Counted from the stretch's first letter, positions 52,102-61,585 are shown. The stretch: 64,000 nt of DNA from Clostridiales bacterium UBA2432 (GCA_002342805.1 DDQW01000080.1:13046-77045), one strand, 5' to 3'. A program made the numbers and translations. Notes: generated from the letters alone by a model not told the origin.

Positions 52102-54270
52102 TTATTCTTTGATATTATACCAAATAATTTCATTGGCTTCCATAGACAGTTCAAATGCACTTCCATCTCCTCTATAAATCTTGGTCTCTTGGGCCTCATA
52201 GGTATTATTTACGACACAGAATTTATTATTCTTTATATAGGCATGAACGTCAACATGGCAATTGGTGCTATACCATTGTTCTAAAGAAGCTTCTGCATGG
52301 CTAGCATAAAGAATTGCCCGATGGAATATACGTGTATTTTGATGGCTGTAGGGTAAACCAGTAAAATATACTCCTCGTCCTTGTCCAAAATCCCTTGTTG
52401 CCAATTGTACGCCTAAATCTCTTTGAACAATAACTGTCGTATCTTCCAATGCATAAATATCTGCTTGTCCCTGACCAAAGTCGATCTCTCCTTGGCAATC
52501 CCTTGTAATAAAATGAGTTTGCTCTTGCCAATTGTATTTATCATAGTTTAGCGTAAATCCACTTTCTTTTTCGACGCCAAGAACATCCGCTAATTGGAAA
52601 AATCGTCCTTGAAACTGATGGGCTGATGGTTCTCCGACACCTATGAATCCACCTCCCCTATAAATAAAGTGGCGAACACGTGTGAGAATCGTTTCATCTA
52701 TCCAATAGGCACCACCACTATGCGCTGTATCTGCACCTCCCACATTAATAATGACATCAATATCATTAAGTAGATGAGCATCATTTTTGATATCCTCAAA
52801 ACTTATAAAACGCACATCATAAGGACCTCCTGCTAGGGCTTCAACGATACCGGCATAGCTGTAATTTTGCTTTTGGTATAAGGCATGATGCACCATGTGA
52901 TTGCCCCATGCACGCATATGTCCCCATGCATTTAAGACGGCAACCGTCTTGACACAATAAGGCGTTGTTCCCTTAACATTATCATATAAGACTCTAAACT
53001 CATCGGCAACGCTTTTAATATAATCAATAAAATCCGGGAACTCTAAGGCAAGTTTAAGATAGCCGCCATAACCAATACGGTCAATTGGCTTTCGAAGAAT
53101 AGCCCGTCGAGCTGTTACCCAGTTTTCTTTGGCTTCTTTAATCGGGTCTCCATTTTCATGGAAGGTATCCGGGAAGAAATAGGGTAAAAATCGTCCTTCG
53201 GTATATTTCACGCCTTCAATATCACTAATGAGACGAAGGGTACTTCCGTTACCGACACTTCCAACGACAGAGTCCAAGCCAATCTCTTTAAATGCATCTA
53301 AAAAGGGCTCTGTCCCTATCCAGTGGTCGCCAAGAAACATCATGGCTTCTTTACCATACTCATGGACAATATCGACGAATTCTTTGGCTAAGGCCGAGAC
53401 TTCCTTGACTTGGAAGTGGACAAAATCCATAAATTCTTTGGATGGGTTTCGGTATTGGTTATTATAGTATCCTTGGTCAATAATATATTCTGCTCTAAAA
53501 GGATAGCCTACTTCTTTTTCAAATTGCTCTAAAATATATGGACTCACCGATGCAGAATATCCATACCAATCTACAAATTTTTCTCGCTTTAATTCATCAA
53601 ATATCAGTGTGAACTGGTGAAAAAAAGTTGTGAAACGGATGACATCAACATCCGGATTCTCTTCTATAAAAGCTTTGAGACGCTTTATACTGTATTCACG
53701 AGTCTTAGGCTGACGTACGTCAAAGGTCATCTGATGCTCTACATCTTGCCAATCATTGACCACACTATTATACATGTGCACAGGGTCCCAAATAAGGTAT
53801 GCTAAAAAGCTAACCGTATACTCATGAAAGGGTCTACATACTTTAATAATAACACTTTGACTATCCCTTTGGTATTCCCAATCATCCACACTAACCACTT
53901 GGCCTGTGGTACGATCAATGACTTCCCACCATCGCTTTGGCTTGTCCTTCTCATTGATTTGCATGAGTTCTTGGCTAATACCTTTCATAAGAGGAATCTC
54001 TAAGCGCTCTTGTTCTGCCAGGAAAAATCCTGTCATAATGTAACATTGTTGTACTTCTTCCGGATGTTCTTTTGCCCATGCATTATCTTTACGTGTTGTA
54101 TAATAGGTTGCATAGCGTTTGGCATCTATGTCGTTTAACTCCTTCGGAAACTTTGTTCCGTCACAGTCACGCACCGCATCTGCCCCTAAAAAATCGACAA
54201 TTCGTAGTGTTTCATCAACAATATCTGTATCCGTGGGTATTGTTAGTCTTCCTCTTAAGTTATCTTTCAT
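52102..54270 (-). CDS. lnpA: 1,3-beta-galactosyl-N-acetylhexosamine phosphorylase, GH112
   Basis: Splits galacto-N-biose or lacto-N-biose with phosphate to galactose-1-phosphate and GalNAc or GlcNAc. The 722-residue product matches GH112 in length and in segments such as FHEYTVSFLAYLIWDPVHMYN and EGRFLPYFFPD. Asp315 in GDHWIGTEP is the probable general acid. Cytoplasmic, no signal peptide. GAGGAGTACAAACA precedes the ATG. It follows the importer genes, so imported disaccharide is phosphorolysed at once, saving ATP. Whether GNB or LNB is preferred cannot be told. Confidence 0.94.
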   Translation of the reverse strand: MKDNLRGRLTIPTDTDIVDETLRIVDFLGADAVRDCDGTKFPKELNDIDAKRYATYYTTRKDNAWAKEHPEEVQQCYIMTGFFLAEQERLEIPLMKGISQELMQINEKDKPKRWWEVIDRTTGQVVSVDDWEYQRDSQSVIIKVCRPFHEYTVSFLAYLIWDPVHMYNSVVNDWQDVEHQMTFDVRQPKTREYSIKRLKAFIEENPDVDVIRFTTFFHQFTLIFDELKREKFVDWYGYSASVSPYILEQFEKEVGYPFRAEYIIDQGYYNNQYRNPSKEFMDFVHFQVKEVSALAKEFVDIVHEYGKEAMMFLGDHWIGTEPFLDAFKEIGLDSVVGSVGNGSTLRLISDIEGVKYTEGRFLPYFFPDTFHENGDPIKEAKENWVTARRAILRKPIDRIGYGGYLKLALEFPDFIDYIKSVADEFRVLYDNVKGTTPYCVKTVAVLNAWGHMRAWGNHMVHHALYQKQNYSYAGIVEALAGGPYDVRFISFEDIKNDAHLLNDIDVIINVGGADTAHSGGAYWIDETILTRVRHFIYRGGGFIGVGEPSAHQFQGRFFQLADVLGVEKESGFTLNYDKYNWQEQTHFITRDCQGEIDFGQGQADIYALEDTTVIVQRDLGVQLATRDFGQGRGVYFTGLPYSHQNTRIFHRAILYASHAEASLEQWYSTNCHVDVHAYIKNNKFCVVNNTYEAQETKIYRGDGSAFELSMEANEIIWYNIKE

Positions 54271-54285
54271 TGTTTGTACTCCTCG

Positions 54286-54474
54286 TTATTTAGAATGTGG
54301 CTTGTTATACACATATAATGCAAGTAAGAGCATACTCAAACCAAGCATTTGTATCATTAATCCTTGAACTCCAATATCCTTATGCCCGTTAATGACAAGG
54401 ATTATTGCAACAACAACCCATAGGGATGCTAGAACTCGTTTGACTACATCTTTTCCATATTCGTCTTTTATCAT
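54286..54474 (-). CDS. Small membrane protein in sugar importer operon
   Basis: A 62-residue protein with two hydrophobic helices (about residues 13-30 and 36-56). I do not assign a family. It begins one base after the MalG-type permease stop codon, behind AAAAGGTTAAG, and lies 15 bases before GH112, so it is part of the importer operon. A role in transporter assembly or stability is possible. Confidence 0.7.
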   Translation of the reverse strand: MIKDEYGKDVVKRVLASLWVVVAIILVINGHKDIGVQGLMIQMLGLSMLLLALYVYNKPHSK

Positions 54475-54475
54475 C

Positions 54476-55354
54476 TTAACCTTTTAAGCCTCCTAACGTC
54501 ATTCCTTGCGTTAATCGCTTCTGTACAAAAATATAAAGGATAAGCGTCGGCAGCATGACCATAACCAATCCTGCATACATTTGTCCATATTGAGCCGCAG
54601 CATTTTGGGCTTTCATCAAGTTCATTAGCCCGACCGGAAGTGTTCTAGGACCTCCCGATTTTGTCAACATGGTCATTGAGATAATGTACTCGTTCCAGAA
54701 GGATAAAAAGTTAAATAAAATGACAGTGACAATGCTTGGCTTTGCCATAGGCAAGATGACCTGACACATGGTTCGAAAATGTCCCGCACCGTCAACATAG
54801 GCTGCTTCTTCAAAGTCTTTTGGAAGTGTAACTAAGTAGCCCGATAATAAATAAATAGTAAAGGGCAAGGCTGTTGACGCATATACAAGGGCTAATACAA
54901 ATATGTTGTTCAGTAAAAACCCATTTCCAAAGGTCGTATTAAGCCACTTGTCCCCATCGACAAACATGAGAAAAATCGGAACAACAATATAGTTCACATT
55001 GATAAATAAGCCTGCCATAAACATTCCCTTGAAAAATTTCTTGCCCACAAAGTTAAACCGTGTTAACACATAAGATGCAGGTAAGGCTACTAGCAGCAAA
55101 ATAAGAATCGCCACTGAAGTAACAATAACCGATGTTAACATATAATTTCCCATGTTAGCCTTATTCCAGGCATCGGAAAAGTTTTGTACATAAAATCCTG
55201 CCGGCATGGCCCAAGGGTTGCCATAGAACTCTGCATTTTCCTTGATGGAAGCTAAAAATACCCACGCAACCGGAACAATAATGGTGATCGTTAGCGAAAT
55301 AAGTGCAACATATATAAAAATTTTATACAAGCTATTTGTCTTTTGTTTTTTCAT
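54476..55354 (-). CDS. Carbohydrate ABC transporter permease (MalG type)
   Basis: A 292-residue permease with six helices and the EAA loop DFEEAAYVDGAGHFRTMCQVILP near residue 180. AGGAGGATACT precedes the ATG. It follows the MalF-type partner by 9 bases. No ATPase gene accompanies it. Expected substrate is galacto-N-biose/lacto-N-biose from mucin or host glycans. Confidence 0.92.
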   Translation of the reverse strand: MKKQKTNSLYKIFIYVALISLTITIIVPVAWVFLASIKENAEFYGNPWAMPAGFYVQNFSDAWNKANMGNYMLTSVIVTSVAILILLLVALPASYVLTRFNFVGKKFFKGMFMAGLFINVNYIVVPIFLMFVDGDKWLNTTFGNGFLLNNIFVLALVYASTALPFTIYLLSGYLVTLPKDFEEAAYVDGAGHFRTMCQVILPMAKPSIVTVILFNFLSFWNEYIISMTMLTKSGGPRTLPVGLMNLMKAQNAAAQYGQMYAGLVMVMLPTLILYIFVQKRLTQGMTLGGLKG

Positions 55355-55363
55355 AGTATCCTC

Positions 55364-56254
55364 CTAGAATTCAAGCGGTTCACGTTTTGTAATTGCGCTG
55401 ATAATAGCCGATAGTGCAAAAGAAAAGATAAAGATAACCACACCGATCGCCATACCATAGCCATAACTTGAATTTGTATAGGCTTGTTTATACATATAAC
55501 TTAAGAAGACTTCTGTACTTCCATCCGGTCCACCTGAGGTCATGGCTTGCACGAAAAGAAAACTCATGTTAATCGAACTAATAATAAAGAATGTGAGCGT
55601 CGTTCGAATATTGGTCCAGATAAGCGGTAAAGTGATCTGGAAAAATTGAGTAATCTTGCCGGCACCTTCCATGCCGGCAGATTCATACAAACTCTTTGGA
55701 ATACTTGACATACTTGCGATATACATAACCATATAATATCCGACAGCCTGCCACACCATCGCAGCAACCAGACTATATATAACAATCTTTTGATCGCCTA
55801 GCCATAATATATCGGGCTGGTCAGGTCGAAACAAACGAATGAAACTGTTGAGTATACCGTTTTTAGGGTCATATATTGCACTAAAAATAGCTGCAATGAC
55901 TACAACAGATAAAATATTCGGGATGTAAAATACAATTCTAAAGATATTCGCCCCTTTAATTTTCTCCTGGGTGAGGATTGCCGCAAACATTATCGCAAAT
56001 ACGAAGGTAATAAGTGTCACTAAGATTAAGAGTAACAAGGTATTTTGAAACGATTGATAGAATCGTTGATCTTCAAAAAGAATTCTAAAATTATTCAAAC
56101 CAACAAATTCTTTGTTTGGCGAAAAGCCTCCCCATTTAAACAGCGACATTTTGAATACGTTTATTGTAGGTATAACCATAAAAACGATAAATAAAATCAC
56201 TGCAGGAGAAAGACAACATGTAATAAATAACCGACTGCTTTTTCCGTTTTTCAT
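55364..56254 (-). CDS. Carbohydrate ABC transporter permease (MalF type)
   Basis: A 296-residue permease with six helices and an EAA loop LYESAGMEGAGKITQFFQITLP near residue 190. The start RLFITCCLSPAVILFIVFMVIP is a typical first helix. It lies between the binding-protein gene and the MalG-type permease in one operon. Confidence 0.92.
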   Translation of the reverse strand: MKNGKSSRLFITCCLSPAVILFIVFMVIPTINVFKMSLFKWGGFSPNKEFVGLNNFRILFEDQRFYQSFQNTLLLLILVTLITFVFAIMFAAILTQEKIKGANIFRIVFYIPNILSVVVIAAIFSAIYDPKNGILNSFIRLFRPDQPDILWLGDQKIVIYSLVAAMVWQAVGYYMVMYIASMSSIPKSLYESAGMEGAGKITQFFQITLPLIWTNIRTTLTFFIISSINMSFLFVQAMTSGGPDGSTEVFLSYMYKQAYTNSSYGYGMAIGVVIFIFSFALSAIISAITKREPLEF

Positions 56255-56297
56255 TTGTCTAAAGATCTCCTTACATTTTTCATGCGATCAATTCCAA

Positions 56298-57695
56298 TTA
56301 TTTCAAGGCTTCTCGAAGTCGTTCACTTGCTTCTATAACGCTTGCAACCCATTCGTCACGAGTCTTGTCACCAGTTACTAAACTGTCAACAGTTCCAAAT
56401 AGAGTGTCTGCCATATTAACTCCTTCTACAGGTTCTGTTGCTGCAAAATTACCCATGGCAGCTTTTGCTCCGTCATTATAAACACTATAGAAAAGTTGGT
56501 TTTCACCAGAAAGATATTCTGTCATATCAAAAATAGGTTGTACTGCGTTACTGATCGCAAATATCGCTGCCGCTTGGTCCGAATATAAGAAGCTAATAAA
56601 TTCTTTAGCAAGGTCAGGATTTTTTGCTGCTGCAGGAACCCATGCTTGTTCAAAAAATGTATAGGAATATTGATCTGAATTTGCATCAAGTGCCGGCAAA
56701 GCCGTAAAGCCCCACTCGAAGTTTTCTACTCTTGGTGCATCTGCCATTTCACCAGTAACCCAAGTACCGTTAGGCATAAACAAGGCTTCATTATCTAAAA
56801 TAAGTTGTTGATTTTTTAAATAGTTTTCATTATTGGCATTTGCAGGTGTTGTTGCTTCTGTATATGCCGCCAATTTTTCAACGATATCAAAGGCTTTTTG
56901 CGCTTCGTCTGTTGTCCAAATACCATCTTCATAGGTCATAGCTGCGTTAAATAATGCCGGTCCACCCGTTACATTTAACAATCCATAGAATAATGCATCA
57001 AAGTAACCTGTTGTCGGATAGGTAAATAATGCAATACCTTCAGCCTCTGCCTTGTCTCCAAGCGTCCACATTTCATCCCATGTTGTTGGAACGTCCCAAC
57101 CTTTTTCTTCAAATAATGCCGCATTATAGAATAATCCACAAGGACTATAAAACATTGGAGCCAAGTATGTTTGACCATCACCATAAGGGTTAGTAATTCG
57201 TGTTGATGTAAATCCCGGAATCAATTTATCAGATACCGTGATGTCTTCGCCAGGTATTGTCATGGATAAAACATCTGTAATATCTAAAAGAGCTTGTTCT
57301 TTAATCAATGTCTCTGTTAAAGCCGCAGGACGTCCCACTCCTAGATGAACCACATCCGGATAATCTCCCGCCTTCATACTTGGACTTATAACATCTTCAA
57401 GATTCTTATCCACAATAAGCTCGACACTTACGCCCGGATGCACTGCCTCAAATGCTGCGGCAACATCTGTCCACATCTGTGCTCCATATGCTGTCTCAAT
57501 TGCTGCCACTGTTAAAGATGATTCTTCTGTATCCCCCGCTGTTGCATCTGTTGCTTCATCTGTAGCCGCTTCATTGGAAGTCTCATTCCCATTAGCTACT
57601 GTCTCCCCTGAATTTGATGTTTCACCATTTTGGCATCCTGCAGATAAACCTGCAATTAATACCATGACTAATAAAATACTTAGTGCTTTTTTCAT
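56298..57695 (-). CDS. Sugar ABC transporter substrate-binding lipoprotein
   Basis: A 465-residue family 1 solute-binding lipoprotein: signal peptide, lipobox SAGC (Cys21), Thr/Glu/Ala-rich linker to about residue 60, then the binding domain. AAGGAGAAGAGATATT precedes the ATG at 57695. It heads the operon importer - small membrane protein - GH112 - AraC, so galacto-N-biose or lacto-N-biose is the likely ligand. Confidence 0.92.
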   Translation of the reverse strand: MKKALSILLVMVLIAGLSAGCQNGETSNSGETVANGNETSNEAATDEATDATAGDTEESSLTVAAIETAYGAQMWTDVAAAFEAVHPGVSVELIVDKNLEDVISPSMKAGDYPDVVHLGVGRPAALTETLIKEQALLDITDVLSMTIPGEDITVSDKLIPGFTSTRITNPYGDGQTYLAPMFYSPCGLFYNAALFEEKGWDVPTTWDEMWTLGDKAEAEGIALFTYPTTGYFDALFYGLLNVTGGPALFNAAMTYEDGIWTTDEAQKAFDIVEKLAAYTEATTPANANNENYLKNQQLILDNEALFMPNGTWVTGEMADAPRVENFEWGFTALPALDANSDQYSYTFFEQAWVPAAAKNPDLAKEFISFLYSDQAAAIFAISNAVQPIFDMTEYLSGENQLFYSVYNDGAKAAMGNFAATEPVEGVNMADTLFGTVDSLVTGDKTRDEWVASVIEASERLREALK

Positions 57696-57795
57696 AATAT
57701 CTCTTCTCCTTTTCATTATAAGATATCATTATTATAAGCATTGTATTTTCTTAAGAATACATGATTATTGTTACTTTTTTTATATATCTTGCTTT

Positions 57796-57809
57796 GTAAA
57801 CAATTTTAC
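57796..57809. promoter_or_regulatory. Palindrome upstream of binding-protein operon
   Basis: GTAAA-N4-TTTAC, within a less perfect TTGTAAACAATTTTACGCAA, lies 101 bases before the binding-protein ATG in the 241-base gap shared with the divergent PAS-GGDEF gene. It may be a repressor site. A TATAAT occurs nearer the gene on the minus strand without a good -35 box. Confidence 0.35.
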
Positions 57810-57936
57810 GCAAAATCTTCAGACCCTTAGCGTTTATTTCCTTTTGCATTGAAATATTATTAAAAGTATCATATACTTTACAGTAATGGATACCATTGAT
57901 TTGTAATACGTTTATTGGTGAAAAGAGGACTTTGTC

Positions 57937-59103
57937 ATGATGAAGGAAAATTATCTAAAAAGTGAATTGTACGATTTAATGCGTAGGGACTCACGTATTT
58001 TTGAATTTATCCAATCTGGTTCTCTGGATGGGATTTGGTATTGGGACCTAGAAAATCCTCAAAACGAATGGATGAGTCCAAAATTTTGGCAAACTCTTGG
58101 ATATGATCCGGACGAAAAAAAACATCAAGCAAATGAATGGCAAGATATTATTTTTCAAGAAGATTTGAAGCTAGCCACGGAGAATTTTGATAAACACTGT
58201 ATTGATCCAAATTATCCCTACGATCAAATTGTACGGTACAAACACAAAAATGGTTCTACGGTATGGGTACGCTGTAGAGGTCTGGCTATTCGAGATGAAA
58301 GTGGAAAAGCAATTCGTATGTTAGGTGCTCACGTGGATATCACAGATTTAAAAGAAACAGAAAAAGAGATGACACGATTAACGAAAGAATATGAAAAAGT
58401 CTTCAATGGCACACAAGATTCTATGTTTTTAATCAAGGTCTTAGATAACGTGAATTTTATGTATATTCGAAATAATCTAGCCCATCAAAATAAAACAGGT
58501 ATTCTTCTTGATCATATAATGAATAAGACGCCTCAGGAATTGCTCGGAAAAGAGATGGGCGATATCGTATCAGCAAATTACCAAAAATGCGTTGATGCCC
58601 GAAAAAGTATTACCTACGAAGAAGAGTTGAATTTACCTGGTGGCAATTACATATGGTCTACAACCTTAACACCTATTATAGAAGAGAATCTTGTTTCGTA
58701 TATCGTTGGTTCAGCTATGGATATTACGGAGCGTAAAAAAATGGAACTTGAATTGCAACAATATGCTAATTATGACCAATTAACTGGATTACCTAACCGG
58801 AGATTATTTTTCGAAAGATTGAAACAATTAATCATTGAAAGTAAAAGAGAGAAAAACCAGTTTGCTTTACTTTTTATTGATTTAGATGATTTCAAAGGTA
58901 TTAACGATCAATATGGACATCATGTTGGTGATGAAGTTTTAATCAATGTTGGAAACCGTTTGTTAAACTGTCTTCGAAAATCAGATACAGTAGCCCGAAT
59001 GGGTGGAGATGAATTTACTATTCTTCTTCGTAATGTTAATAACAAAGAGTCTGTACATAGCTTAATAAAGAAAATTCATAAAACGCTCAAAAAAACGATA
59101 TAA
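57937..59103 (+). CDS. PAS-PAS-GGDEF diguanylate cyclase, truncated by in-frame stop
   Basis: The open frame gives 388 residues: two PAS domains (about 20-140 and 148-270; WYWDLENPQNEWMSPKFWQ and TERKK linker), then a GGDEF domain with YDQLTGLPNRRLF, DLDDFKGIND and the active-site GGDEF at 356-360. It ends at TAA (59101-59103), before the last 45 residues of the domain. Those residues follow in the same frame (see 59104-59241), so the gene was recently intact or the stop is read through. The truncated domain lacks the SIGVSIYP strand and is probably inactive. AGAGGACTTTGTC precedes the ATG. Confidence 0.85.
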   Translation: MMKENYLKSELYDLMRRDSRIFEFIQSGSLDGIWYWDLENPQNEWMSPKFWQTLGYDPDEKKHQANEWQDIIFQEDLKLATENFDKHCIDPNYPYDQIVRYKHKNGSTVWVRCRGLAIRDESGKAIRMLGAHVDITDLKETEKEMTRLTKEYEKVFNGTQDSMFLIKVLDNVNFMYIRNNLAHQNKTGILLDHIMNKTPQELLGKEMGDIVSANYQKCVDARKSITYEEELNLPGGNYIWSTTLTPIIEENLVSYIVGSAMDITERKKMELELQQYANYDQLTGLPNRRLFFERLKQLIIESKREKNQFALLFIDLDDFKGINDQYGHHVGDEVLINVGNRLLNCLRKSDTVARMGGDEFTILLRNVNNKESVHSLIKKIHKTLKKTI

Positions 59104-59241
59104 CTTAATTCTATTGAATGTAATATCAATGCATCGATTGGTGTTTCTATCTATCCTGAAAACGGTGAGAGCAGTGAAGGCTTGTTAAAATACGCCGATT
59201 CATCCATGTATGCAATGAAACGAAAGGAACCATTATGTTAA
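59104..59241 (+). pseudogene. In-frame remainder of the GGDEF domain after the stop
   Basis: Reading on in the same frame after TAA gives 45 residues, including ASIGVSIYPENG and YADSSMYAMKR, which are the conserved final strands and helix of GGDEF domains, then a natural stop at 59239-59241. Only one codon is altered, with no frameshift. That codon could derive from CAA (Gln) by one transition. The natural stop overlaps the ATG of the radical-SAM gene by 7 bases, so the original gene was probably coupled to it. Confidence 0.85.
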
Positions 59242-60377
59242 AAAACATCTCATTACTTATAAAACCTTCATCCTCAAATTGCAATTTAGCTTGCAAATAT
59301 TGCTTTTACTACGACGTTGCTGCCAATCGAGACTATGAGAGCTTCGGTTTTATGCAAGCTTCAACAATGAAATCCCTTATTATAAAAGCACTTGACAGCG
59401 CCACTGACCACATTACTTTTGCCTTCCAAGGTGGGGAGCCGACGCTGATTGGGTTGGACTATTTTAAAGATTTTGTGGCTACAGTTAACCAGCATATCTC
59501 AACGCAAACCATTCACTATGCCATCCAAACTAACGGTACGCTTTTGACCGATGAATTTTGTGCTTTCTTGCACCAAAACAATTTCCTTGTTGGTTTGTCC
59601 TTAGATGGTCCCAAGGATATGCACGATTTAAATCGAATCGACGCCAAGAAAAGCGGAAGCTTTAAATCCGTTAATCAAGCTGCCCGATTGATGGCAAAGC
59701 ATAAGGTAGATTTTAATATTTTGACTGTGGTCACCAAAAATATCGTACGTCATGTTCAAAAAATATATCGTTATTTTAAATCTCAAGGATATCAATATCT
59801 TCAATTTATACCGTGTATTAGTGACTTCAATGATTCCAAGCTTCAAGCCTTTAATATTACACCTGAAGAATACGGCAATTTTCTTGTCCAACTCTTTGAT
59901 TTATGGTATCAAGACATAACAAATGGCGAACACGTAAGTATTCGCCTCTTTGATAATTATGTTCAAATGTTATTGGGGATGCCTCCGGAAAGCTGTGATA
60001 TGAATGGGTTTTGTAGCGTCAATCCGGTCATTGAAGCTGACGGGTCCGTCTATCCATGTGATTTTTATGTGCTCGACCAGTGGAAACTGGGTAATATCAA
60101 GGCAGATTCTCTAGAAAGCATGATTACTGGTGCCCTTGCCCATAATTTTGTATCGAGCGGTAGTAATCATGCTGAAGAATGCGACACTTGTCCCTATTAC
60201 CAACTCTGTCGAAGCGGTTGTCGTCGCCACAAGGAAATGTTTGCCGATACGCATGCAAAATCCGACCAAGACTTACACGACAATTATTTTTGTGAATCTT
60301 ATAAAATATTTTTTAAGCACAGTATCGATAAACTTCAGAAGATTGCCCAGTTTGTCCGTTCACGACAAGGTATATAA
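59235..60377 (+). CDS. Anaerobic sulfatase-maturating enzyme (radical SAM)
   Basis: Oxidises the active-site Cys or Ser of sulfatases to formylglycine under anaerobic conditions. The 380-residue product has the radical-SAM cluster C16-x3-C20-x2-C23 (CNLACKYC) and a C-terminal SPASM-like region with CDMNGFC, VYPCDFYV and CDTCPYYQLCRSGC for two auxiliary clusters. AAGGAACCATT precedes the ATG. Three Cys-type sulfatases are encoded 12-24 kb away and would be its substrates. Its end overlaps the convergent 2H-phosphoesterase gene by 18 bases. Confidence 0.93.
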   Translation: MLKNISLLIKPSSSNCNLACKYCFYYDVAANRDYESFGFMQASTMKSLIIKALDSATDHITFAFQGGEPTLIGLDYFKDFVATVNQHISTQTIHYAIQTNGTLLTDEFCAFLHQNNFLVGLSLDGPKDMHDLNRIDAKKSGSFKSVNQAARLMAKHKVDFNILTVVTKNIVRHVQKIYRYFKSQGYQYLQFIPCISDFNDSKLQAFNITPEEYGNFLVQLFDLWYQDITNGEHVSIRLFDNYVQMLLGMPPESCDMNGFCSVNPVIEADGSVYPCDFYVLDQWKLGNIKADSLESMITGALAHNFVSSGSNHAEECDTCPYYQLCRSGCRRHKEMFADTHAKSDQDLHDNYFCESYKIFFKHSIDKLQKIAQFVRSRQGI

Positions 60378-61058
60378 TTCAAGACTTTGACATCGGTCTT
60401 CTCTTTGATACCAGTCATTAAAGACAAGCTCCATTTGCTCGACTCTCGTCTGACCGAAGTCAATATCTCGGTAGTATTCAATCATTTTTAAGAAGGCTTC
60501 ATTGTCACGCAATGGTTTTTTTAATCGAATAACCGTTGCGTGTGCTGTTGTCAATTTATACCTTCGATCAATAGATAATTCAAGCTTTGATTGCGAAAAT
60601 GCGCTTCTTAGACGATATCGGATTTTTTCTAATTCCTCTTGTTCAGGAAATCCTTGAATTAATATACAAGAAGGTGATGCGGTTATGCCTCGAAAAAATA
60701 TATTAAAACTTGAAACATCCCTAAGACATGTCCTAAGAATTTCTTTGACCGCATCTACATCTACTTGGTCCAAATCAAAGCCTTCAAAACAGGAGACAAT
60801 AGATAAGACGGTAATATGCATATCTGATGGGGGATAGTAATATTGTTCAGGTTCGATTACTTTGATCCGTGATAAAAAACCGCTTATTCTTTGTCGTACT
60901 TCTAGTGACGGTCTCACCAAAAGTGTCACACCGAACCGATTGTCTCTCGAGTCATCGATTCGATGATCAATCTGGACTCTGCCCTCTTGTATTTCCACAA
61001 CAGCTTGATTATACATGTCCTGATAGGTCATATTCAGATTATCATTCTGCATCTTCAT
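60360..61058 (-). CDS. 2H phosphoesterase superfamily protein
   Basis: About 232 residues with two H-x-T motifs, MHITVLSIV near residue 80 and AHATVIRLK near 167, the signature of 2H phosphoesterases such as RNA 2',3'-cyclic phosphodiesterases. No signal peptide. Several ATGs lie close together after AAGGAAG; the second (61058) has the best spacing. It follows an HD-domain gene by 26 bases and is convergent with the radical-SAM gene, overlapping its end. Confidence 0.82.
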   Translation of the reverse strand: MKMQNDNLNMTYQDMYNQAVVEIQEGRVQIDHRIDDSRDNRFGVTLLVRPSLEVRQRISGFLSRIKVIEPEQYYYPPSDMHITVLSIVSCFEGFDLDQVDVDAVKEILRTCLRDVSSFNIFFRGITASPSCILIQGFPEQEELEKIRYRLRSAFSQSKLELSIDRRYKLTTAHATVIRLKKPLRDNEAFLKMIEYYRDIDFGQTRVEQMELVFNDWYQREDRCQSLELYTLS

Positions 61059-61084
61059 CATCTTCCTTTTTCAAGAATCTTTCT

Positions 61085-61573
61085 TTAACACATAAATAGA
61101 TTCTCCAAAAAATATTTACCTGCATCTGTTTTAAAAATAGTATCCTTAACGTTTCTTATGGCGTCTTCTCCCATTTCACTTTCATGAATGTTCACAAGAA
61201 AATCTGCCTCTACCAAAATCTGATGATCTATTTCTCGAATATCATTATAGGTGTGATGATGGGCTATGAGCCAACAAGTTCGGTCAATAATCGCTTCATT
61301 CACTTCCAATTTGCTTAGTAATTTTTGCGCTTCAAAAGGGCCTTCAATCTGTTGATAATGTCCCGATGCGCTATGATACTTTTCTTCACTCACTTTTATT
61401 CCTATATCATGGGTGATAGCTGCAATCTCAAGAATTTCCTGAGTCCCCTCATCAATACCCTCTAATTCACCAATAGTTTTCGCATAACCATAGACTTTCA
61501 CAAAATGATTGATTCGTTGAACATCACCGGAATAATAGCCAATCATGGCTTTCATTACTTTTCCTATATTCAT
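61085..61573 (-). CDS. HD domain phosphohydrolase
   Basis: A 162-residue HD-superfamily hydrolase. Metal ligands are suggested by H24 region, THDIGIK near 55 and the HHHTY motif near 107, followed by a VEADFL Asp. Such proteins hydrolyse nucleotides or phosphodiesters. A GTG at 61579 is an alternative start behind AGGATGG. It is paired with a 2H phosphoesterase gene, possibly a small RNA or nucleotide turnover unit. Confidence 0.85.
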   Translation of the reverse strand: MNIGKVMKAMIGYYSGDVQRINHFVKVYGYAKTIGELEGIDEGTQEILEIAAITHDIGIKVSEEKYHSASGHYQQIEGPFEAQKLLSKLEVNEAIIDRTCWLIAHHHTYNDIREIDHQILVEADFLVNIHESEMGEDAIRNVKDTIFKTDAGKYFLENLFMC

Positions 61574-61585
61574 TGCCACACCATC

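Noticed and set aside
59101..59103. Frameshift in the GGDEF gene
   Set aside because: The lost C-terminal residues continue in the same frame after the stop, so it is a nonsense change, not an indel.
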